Assembly: GCF_028736035.1 (NCBI RefSeq) | Contig: NZ_CP117866.1 | Coordinates: 8,907,001 to 8,971,000, forward strand | Source of the DNA: Streptomyces sp. T12 | Lineage (GTDB): Bacteria; Actinomycetota; Actinomycetes; Streptomycetales; Streptomycetaceae | DNA: 64,000 nt | Direction: 5' to 3' | Part shown: positions 58,910 through 64,000 of the stretch, in pieces | Position numbering within the stretch: position 1 is the first letter of the stretch | Layout: each line of letters starts with the position of its first letter | Position numbers and translations under genes: made by a program | Notes under the pieces: generated by a model | Databases searched by the model: none | Told to the model about the DNA's origin: nothing | The model's input: the letters and a program-made list of their open reading frames with translations, nothing else

Positions 58910-60727
58910 TCAGCGCCGGGCATATTCGCGGAAGCCGCGGCCCGTCTTGCGGCCGAGGCAGCCCGCGGCCACCAGGTGCTCCAGGAGCGGCGCCGGAGCG
59001 AGGCCGGGGTCGCGGAACTCGCGGTGCAGGACCTTCTCGATCGCCAGGGAGACATCGAGCCCGACGACGTCCAGCAGCTCGAACGGGCCCATCGGGTAGC
59101 CGCCGCCCAGCTTCATCGCCGCGTCGATGTCGTCGAGCGTCGCGTAGTGCTCCTCCACCATCTTGATCGCGTTGTTCAGGTACGGGAACAGCAGCGCGTT
59201 CACGATGAATCCGGCACGGTCACCGCAGTCCACGGCGTGCTTCTTGATCCTGGCGCAGACCTCGCGGACCGTGGAGTGGACGTCGTCGGCGGTCAGCACC
59301 GTGCGGACGACCTCGACCAGCTTCATCGCCGGCGCCGGGTTGAAGAAGTGCATGCCGATCACGTCCTGCGGACGCGAGGTGGCGCGGGCGCAGGCGACGA
59401 CGGGCAGCGACGAGGTGGTGGTGGCCAGCACCGCGCCCGGTTTGCAGACCTTGTCCAGCGTCGCGAACAGCTGCCGCTTGATCTCCAGGTCCTCGGCGAC
59501 GGCCTCGACGGCCAGATCGACGTCGGCGAACGCGTCGTACGAACCCGCCGCGGTGATCAGGTCCAGGGTCTGCGCGGCGGCCTCGGCGGTCATCCGCCCC
59601 TTGTCGACAGAGCGGGAAAGCGACTTGCCGATACGGGCCTTCGCGGCCTGCGCCTTCTCCTCGCTGCGGGCGGCGAGCACGACCTCGTACTCGGCCTTGG
59701 CGAAGACCTCGGCGATCCCGGACGCCATGGTGCCGGAGCCCGCGACGCCGACCGAGCGGACCGTGCGGCCGGGGGCCAGGGCGGCGCCGTCCAGCGGCGT
59801 CAGCGCGTCCCGCACGACGGTGGCGCTGCCCGGCGCCTCGTACGTGTAGAAGCCGCGGCCCGACTTACGGCCTGTCAGGCCCGCCTCGCTGAGCTGCTTG
59901 AGGATCGGCGCGGGGGCGTGCAGCCGGTCGCGGGACTCGGCGTACATGGCCTCCAGGACCCTGCGCGCGGTGTCGATGCCGATCAGGTCGAGCAGGGCCA
60001 GCGGTCCCATCGGCAGTCCGCAGCCCAGCCGCATCGCGGCGTCGATGTCCTCGCGGGAGGCGTACTTCGCCTCGTACATCGCGGCCGCCTGGTTCAGGTA
60101 GCCGAACAACAGCCCGTCGGCGACGAAACCGGGCCGGTCGCCGACCGCGACGGGCTCCTTGCCGAGGTCGAGGGCGAGGTTCGTGACCGCGGTGACGGCC
60201 GTCGGCGCGGTCAGCACGGAGGAGACGACCTCGACCAGCCGCATCGCCGGCGCCGGGTTGAAGAAGTGCAGACCGAGCACGCGCTCGGGGCGGGCCGAGT
60301 CGGCGGCCAGCCGCGTGACCGACAGGGCGTTGGTGCCGGTCGCCAGGATCGTCTCGGGGCGCACGATCCCGTCCAGCTCGCGGAAGATCTGCTGCTTGAT
60401 CTCGTACGACTCCGGCGCCACCTCGATGACCAGGTCCGCGTCGGCCGCGGCCCGCAGGTCCGTGGAGGTGCGGATGCGGGCGAGGGCCTCCGCGCGCTCC
60501 TGCTCGGTCAGCCGGCCGCGCTCCACGGCACGGGCGGTCGAGGTCTCCAGGGTGGCGACGGCCTTGGCGGCAGCGGCCTCGCTGATGTCGATGCCGATGA
60601 CCTCGCGACCGGCCTTGGCCAGGACCTCGGCGATGCCGGTGCCCATGGTGCCGAGGCCGACCACGGCAACGGTCTTGAGCGGGGACAGAGGGGTGTCGGA
60701 CGAGGTGTCGGACAGGGGAGTGGCCAT
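58910..60727 (-). CDS. Tandem-fused 3-hydroxybutyryl-CoA dehydrogenase
   Basis: 605 residues made of two full copies of the about 285-residue enzyme. Copy 1 (about 15-300): NAD loop VAVVGLGTMGTGIAEVLAKA, catalytic GLHFFNPAPAMRLVEVV and RPGFVADGLLFGYLNQA. Copy 2 (about 318-603): VGVAGSGTMASGIAEVFAKA, GMHFFNPAPAMKLVEVV and RAGFIVNALLFPYLNNA. The His-Asn active-site elements occur in both. Expected reaction: acetoacetyl-CoA to 3-hydroxybutyryl-CoA or the reverse, feeding crotonyl-CoA into Ccr. ATG 60727 (MATPLSDTSS). Preceded by a stable hairpin (60771-60791). Confidence 0.92.
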   Translation of the reverse strand: MATPLSDTSSDTPLSPLKTVAVVGLGTMGTGIAEVLAKAGREVIGIDISEAAAAKAVATLETSTARAVERGRLTEQERAEALARIRTSTDLRAAADADLVIEVAPESYEIKQQIFRELDGIVRPETILATGTNALSVTRLAADSARPERVLGLHFFNPAPAMRLVEVVSSVLTAPTAVTAVTNLALDLGKEPVAVGDRPGFVADGLLFGYLNQAAAMYEAKYASREDIDAAMRLGCGLPMGPLALLDLIGIDTARRVLEAMYAESRDRLHAPAPILKQLSEAGLTGRKSGRGFYTYEAPGSATVVRDALTPLDGAALAPGRTVRSVGVAGSGTMASGIAEVFAKAEYEVVLAARSEEKAQAAKARIGKSLSRSVDKGRMTAEAAAQTLDLITAAGSYDAFADVDLAVEAVAEDLEIKRQLFATLDKVCKPGAVLATTTSSLPVVACARATSRPQDVIGMHFFNPAPAMKLVEVVRTVLTADDVHSTVREVCARIKKHAVDCGDRAGFIVNALLFPYLNNAIKMVEEHYATLDDIDAAMKLGGGYPMGPFELLDVVGLDVSLAIEKVLHREFRDPGLAPAPLLEHLVAAGCLGRKTGRGFREYARR

Positions 60728-61107
60728 CGCGGGACTCCAGGAATGAGGGTGACGACTGGAAACGCGCCCGGGTGCGCCGAGAAGGCGCACCGGGTGCGGA
60801 AAGGAGTGAGTGCGGGTGTTGCCGGGCTACTGGCGCACACGCCCGGTGCCGTCACCGAGCGCGTGCACACGCGCCGGGGAACGGCGGATCCGATCGGCCC
60901 TGTCCCGGAGCCGAGTCGTACTACTGAGGTACCTGATGTACCGAACCGACCAGCACTCGCAGTGGCTGCGTCACCAGGCCGCTGCAAGTAAATGTGCGAG
61001 TGGGTGAACTCGCTCGTATGAGCTTAACCGGTGGGTAACGAGCACGCCAGACCTCGTCTTTGTGATGTAGGTCCCGCGCGGCGCGCCGCTTGCATACGCT
61101 CGGCTTC
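60728..61107. promoter_or_regulatory. Divergent region upstream of the fused dehydrogenase and the HEAT-repeat gene
   Basis: 380 bases without a gene. GGTGCGCC (60771-60778) with GGCGCACC (60784-60791), flanked by CCC and GGG, forms a strong hairpin about 45-65 bases upstream of the dehydrogenase start and would lie in its leader. GGTAC-N5-GTACC (60928-60942) and GCGAGT-N6-ACTCGC (60996-61013) are further inverted repeats. TACGCT (61095-61100), 7 bases before the ATG at 61108, fits a leaderless promoter for the HEAT-repeat gene. Confidence 0.45.
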
Positions 61108-61683
61108 ATGGACGAAGAGTTGCGATCACTCACGGAGCGCTTACGGCAGGAGTCCGGAGCGTCGGCCGCGTACGACCGCCTCGTGGCGACCGAGGACCTC
61201 GACGAACTCGCCGATGTGCTCACCGCGCCCGGACAGCCGCTGTGGGCCAGGGAGTTGGCCGCGTTCCGGCTGGGCCTCGCCGGGGACCGCCGGTCCTTCG
61301 AGTCTCTCGTCCTGCTCCTTAACCACCGTGACCCGGAGCGCTGTGTCTCCGCCGCCCACGCCCTCGCCCGGCTCGGGGACCCGCGCACGGCCCGCGCGGC
61401 GGCCGCCCTCGCCACAAACGAACTCCGCGTCGCCTACGCCCTGCACCCGGTCCGGCTCCTGGTCGAGCTGCGCGCCCCCGAGGCCGTGCCCGCCCTCATC
61501 ACCACCCTGGAGCGACGCCTGCGCCCGCACGACCCCTACCGCCGCGTGGCCCTCGCCTGCGTGGAGGGCCTCGGCACACTGGGCGACACCCGGGCCAGAC
61601 GCGTCCTGAACGAGGCGCTGGCCCACCCGGCACTCGCGGAGGCGGCGGTACACGCGCTGGCGCGGATCCCGAGACAGCGGTGA
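61108..61683 (+). CDS. HEAT-repeat protein
   Basis: 191 residues, wholly alpha-helical. Seen: paired helices of HEAT/PBS-lyase type such as LWARELAAFRLGLAGDRRSF, RCVSAAHALARLGDPRTARA, RVALACVEGLGTLGDTRARR and VLNEALAHPALAEAAVHALA. No catalytic residues; such modules serve as binding scaffolds. ATG 61108 (MDEELRSLTERLRQES) is preferred over TTG 61090 because it follows a -10-like TACGCT by 7 bases. The stop is followed directly by an 18-bp tandem repeat. Confidence 0.85.
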   Translation: MDEELRSLTERLRQESGASAAYDRLVATEDLDELADVLTAPGQPLWARELAAFRLGLAGDRRSFESLVLLLNHRDPERCVSAAHALARLGDPRTARAAAALATNELRVAYALHPVRLLVELRAPEAVPALITTLERRLRPHDPYRRVALACVEGLGTLGDTRARRVLNEALAHPALAEAAVHALARIPRQR

Positions 61684-61750
61684 AACGCTGGGCGGCGGTG
61701 AATCCCTGGGCGGCGCCGAAGCCCTGGGGAGTGGTGAAGCCCGGGCCGAC
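61679..61750. repeat. 18-bp tandem repeat, four imperfect copies
   Basis: Units starting GGTGAAACGCTGGGCGGC (61679), GGTGAATCCCTGGGCGGC (61697), GCCGAAGCCCTGGGGAGT (61715) and GGTGAAGCCCGGGCCGAC (61733) repeat with an exact 18-bp period. They span the stop codon of the HEAT-repeat gene and fill the gap before the converging GNAT gene. The period is a multiple of three, so it may be the remains of a coding repeat. Confidence 0.7.
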
Positions 61751-61795
61751 CGTCGGTGGCTTCGGACTGGCCGTCGGTGACCTCGGGCTGACCCC

Positions 61796-62329
61796 TCACC
61801 CGGACGGCAGCTCCCGCGCGTACCGCACCTCGGGCACCTCCATGCCGTCCACCTCGAAGGGCTCCTCGGCGCCGTCCGGGCGGAAACCCGCCCGCTCGTA
61901 GAAGCGCCGGGCACGGGTGTTGTGCTCCAGGACCCAGAGCAGCATGCGAGCGTGCCCGGCGGCCGTGCACCGGCGTACCGACTCCTGCAGCAGGGCGTGG
62001 CCGATGCCGTCGCCGTACCGTCCGGGGTCCACGTAGAGGGCGTACAACTCGGCGTCCTCGGTGCGCACCTCGCCGTCGCGGTACGGGCCGTGGCAGGCCC
62101 AGCCGACGATCTTGTCGTCCCGCTCGGCGACCAGGTTCACCACACTCCCGTCGGCCTGCGAGAAGTGGGCGCGACGGCGCTCGGCGTCCTGTGCCACGTC
62201 CAGGGCGTCCAAGTAGGGCTGCGGTATCAGGCCCTTGTACGCGCTCTGCCAGCCGCCGACGCGGATCTCGGCGACGCGCTCGCAGTCGGCCAGGGTCATG
62301 GGGCGGATCAGTATGCCGTCGTCGTCCAT
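61796..62329 (-). CDS. GNAT-family N-acetyltransferase
   Basis: 177 residues. Seen: ILIRPMTLADCERVAEIRVG (about 5-24), VGWACHGPYRDGEVRTEDAE (about 75-94), the acetyl-CoA motif LYALYVDPGRYGDGIGHALL (about 95-114) with the RxGxG-type loop, and EHNTRARRFYERAGFRPDG (about 136-154). A complete single-domain acetyltransferase of the RimI-like branch. ATG 62329 has TACGGT 6 bases upstream and no ribosome site, so it is probably leaderless. Substrate unknown. Confidence 0.9.
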   Translation of the reverse strand: MDDDGILIRPMTLADCERVAEIRVGGWQSAYKGLIPQPYLDALDVAQDAERRRAHFSQADGSVVNLVAERDDKIVGWACHGPYRDGEVRTEDAELYALYVDPGRYGDGIGHALLQESVRRCTAAGHARMLLWVLEHNTRARRFYERAGFRPDGAEEPFEVDGMEVPEVRYARELPSG

Positions 62330-62369
62330 GACGGCACCGTAGACACCGCCCACCTGGTAGCGCCTGCGA

Positions 62370-62768
62370 TTATCCCGGCAGCACCGCGAACGCCTCGACC
62401 TCCATCAGGAACTCCGGCCGCACCAGCCCGGCGACCTGCACCGCCGACGCGGCCGGCAGCCGGTCGTCGGGTATGTGCTCGGCGCGGGCCGCACGGATCG
62501 CGGGCATGTGCGCCATGTCCGTCACGAAGTAGGTGAGTTTGACGACGTCGTCGAAGGTCGCGCCCGCCGCGGCCAGGCAGCGCCGCAGGTTTACGAAGAC
62601 CTGGCGGGCCTGGGCCGCCGGGTCGCCCTCGCCGACGAGCTTGCCGTCCTCGTCCAGGGCGAGCTGGCCGGAGACGGCGACGAAACGGCCGGTGCCGAGC
62701 ACGACATGCGTGTACTGGGCGGCGGGGGCGACCCCGTCGGGGGCGGGAATCCTGGTCAGCTCACTCAT
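62370..62768 (-). CDS. RidA (YjgF/YER057c/UK114) family protein
   Basis: 132 residues. Seen: HVVLGTGRFVAVSGQLALDE (about 21-40), VFVNLRRCLAAAGATFDDVV (about 58-77), KLTYFVTDMAHMPAIRAARA (about 78-97) and a C-terminal VQVAGLVRPEFLMEVEAFAV with the conserved Arg and Glu of the RidA site. Canonical RidA hydrolyses reactive enamine/imine intermediates made by PLP enzymes. ATG 62768 (MSELTRIPAPD). It lies downstream of the secreted hydrolase and 40 bases before the GNAT gene on the same strand, possibly an operon. Confidence 0.9.
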   Translation of the reverse strand: MSELTRIPAPDGVAPAAQYTHVVLGTGRFVAVSGQLALDEDGKLVGEGDPAAQARQVFVNLRRCLAAAGATFDDVVKLTYFVTDMAHMPAIRAARAEHIPDDRLPAASAVQVAGLVRPEFLMEVEAFAVLPG

Positions 62769-62821
62769 GCGTCCATGGTGGACCATGAGTCTGACAACGC
62801 CCCCGACGGACCGTCAGGCGC

Positions 62822-64000
62822 TCAGGGGCGGAAGCCGAGCAGCCTGTGCAGTTCGGCGCCGCGCGACGACGTGGACGCGACCTTGGAGCTCAGCGGCTTG
62901 GGGTCGGGCCGCGCCTCGCACACCGCGTCGACCGCGCCTCGGCCGTGCGGCACCGTGCCGTCGGCCAGGTAGGCCGCGAGGTGTTTGTCCAGGCAGGCGT
63001 TCCCGCCCAGCGTGATGCCGTGGTTACCGCCCCCCTGCTCGACCACCAGACTGGAGCGGGCCAGCAGCCGGTGCACCGTGACGGCACCCGCGTACGGGGT
63101 GGCCGCGTCCTCGGTCGCCTGGAACAGCAGCATCGGCGGGACCGTGCCGTTGGCGACGCTGACCGAGGGGAGCGAACTCGTCGGCCAGAATGCGCACGGC
63201 GCGTTGTACCAGGCGTTGCTCCAGGTCATGAACGGCGCCTTCGCGTAGACGGCCCAGTTGTCCGTCCGCCACTCGCGCCAGTCGCGCGGCCAGGCGGCGT
63301 CACGGCACTGCACCGAGGTGTAGATGCTGTAGCCGTTGTCGTCGGACGCGTCGGCGGCGCCGAACCTCTCGTACGCCTCGACCAACGGTTCGGCGTTCTT
63401 GCCGTTCACGTACGCCGCGAACGCCTCGGCGAGGTAGGGCCAGTAGCCGTTGTAGTAGCCGCCGGGGATGTAGGTGTCCTCCAGCTCGGAGGCGCCCACC
63501 TTGCCGTCGGCCGCCTTCCTGGCCAGGGCCGCCCGCATCGCGTACCACTTGGCCTCGACCTTCGCCGGATCGCTGCCGAGCCGGTAGACCGTGTCGTGCT
63601 TGGCGATCCATGCCATGAAGGCGCGGTGCCGGTCGTTGAAGGCGTGGTCCTGCGCGAGGTTGTCGTCGTACCAGACGCCGGTGGGGTCGACGACCGAGTC
63701 CAGGACCGCGCGCCGCACCCGCTCCGGGAAGAGCTTGGCGTAGACCGCGCCGAGATAGGTGCCGTACGAGTAACCGAAGTAATTGATCCGCCGCGCGCCG
63801 AGCGCCGCACGGATCCGGTCCATGTCCCGCACGGCGCTGACCGTGTCGATGTACGGCAGTACGTCCCCGTACTTCTCGCCGCAGGCCCGGGCGAAGGCCT
63901 TGGCGCGCGCGAGGTTGGCCTGCTCGATCCGCGAGGTGCTCGGCACGGCGTCCCGGCGCACCGCGGCGAAGTGGCCGGGCCTGCAGTCGAGGGCGGGCTT
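62822..64000 (-). CDS. Secreted tripeptidyl aminopeptidase-like alpha/beta hydrolase, C-terminal part (cut by window edge)
   Basis: 392 residues visible; the 5' end with any signal peptide lies beyond 64000. Seen: the nucleophile elbow YFGYSYGTYLGAVYAKLFPE (Ser about residue 96 of the visible part), VRRAVLDSVVDPTGVWYDDN, and a C-terminal TAP-like domain with MLLFQATEDAATPYAGAVTV (acid Asp) and QGGGNHGITLGGNACLDKHL (catalytic His). Known relatives (SlpD/E, Tap of Streptomyces) are exported and cut tripeptides from peptide N-termini. Two cysteines near the C-terminus may form a disulfide. Confidence 0.9.
   Translation of the reverse strand, partial: KPALDCRPGHFAAVRRDAVPSTSRIEQANLARAKAFARACGEKYGDVLPYIDTVSAVRDMDRIRAALGARRINYFGYSYGTYLGAVYAKLFPERVRRAVLDSVVDPTGVWYDDNLAQDHAFNDRHRAFMAWIAKHDTVYRLGSDPAKVEAKWYAMRAALARKAADGKVGASELEDTYIPGGYYNGYWPYLAEAFAAYVNGKNAEPLVEAYERFGAADASDDNGYSIYTSVQCRDAAWPRDWREWRTDNWAVYAKAPFMTWSNAWYNAPCAFWPTSSLPSVSVANGTVPPMLLFQATEDAATPYAGAVTVHRLLARSSLVVEQGGGNHGITLGGNACLDKHLAAYLADGTVPHGRGAVDAVCEARPDPKPLSSKVASTSSRGAELHRLLGFRP

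Overview
The window is a continuous piece of chromosome from a high-GC actinomycete, almost certainly a Streptomyces. The evidence is the strong G/C third-position bias, GTG and TTG starts, very sparse and often leaderless promoters, and a SapB/AmfS-type lanthipeptide operon next to an ethylmalonyl-CoA pathway block. I see about 55 genes. There are no rRNA or tRNA genes, no insertion sequences and no CRISPR array.

Layout. 1-4000: a Clp ATPase running off the left edge, a type I methionine aminopeptidase divergent from a small XRE regulator, and a large Streptomyces-type protein of unknown function. 4093-13164: a reductive pyrimidine/hydantoin catabolism block with two closely related beta-ureidopropionase-like amidohydrolases, a class III aminotransferase, a PucR regulator, dihydropyrimidinase, an LLM-class oxidoreductase and an NCS1 permease. 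13195-22777: mixed housekeeping and accessory genes (secreted DUF3558-like protein, AhpD-like protein, NarL-type two-component pair, methyltransferase, gamma-glutamyltransferase, inositol-phosphatase-like enzyme, FAD oxidoreductase).

22908-30312: a compact seven-gene operon that matches the widely conserved but poorly understood ebo cluster (UbiA-like EboC, a TIM-barrel isomerase, EboA, TatD-like EboB, EboE, EboF phosphodiesterase) and ends in a cytochrome P450. No EboD-like dehydroquinate synthase or inositol-phosphate synthase is present. The EboC gene carries a Streptomyces-type palindromic repeat and a 36-nt tandem repeat inside its reading frame.

30960-38044: a complete class III lanthipeptide (amf/ram) locus. 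It holds the LanKC synthetase, a 46-residue precursor at 35268-35408 with two exact Ser-x2-Ser-x3-Cys labionin motifs, a two-subunit ABC exporter with one degenerate ATPase site, and a convergent response regulator whose receiver has lost its acidic pocket. Products of this family are surfactants that help aerial hyphae rise.

38321-47419: an FAD monooxygenase, a lipoprotein, a CzrA-like metal-sensing ArsR regulator with a matching operator, an Ada/AlkA fusion plus Ogt (alkylation repair), and several NAD/ADP-ribose genes (Sir2, Nudix, ADP-ribosylglycohydrolase; a macrodomain gene lies at 30350). 47622-50357: glycerate kinase, then phosphatidylserine synthase and decarboxylase (phosphatidylethanolamine synthesis).

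50528-60727: the ethylmalonyl-CoA pathway in order (methylsuccinyl-CoA dehydrogenase, mesaconyl-CoA hydratase, malyl-CoA lyase, ethylmalonyl-CoA mutase, crotonyl-CoA carboxylase/reductase). It is followed by a decayed D-amino-acid dehydrogenase remnant, a TetR regulator with its own palindromic operator, and a tandem-fused 3-hydroxybutyryl-CoA dehydrogenase. Together these convert acetoacetyl/3-hydroxybutyryl-CoA to glyoxylate and propionyl-CoA, supplying extender units for polyketides. 61108-64000: a HEAT-repeat protein, a GNAT acetyltransferase, a RidA-family protein and a secreted tripeptidyl-aminopeptidase-like hydrolase cut by the right edge.
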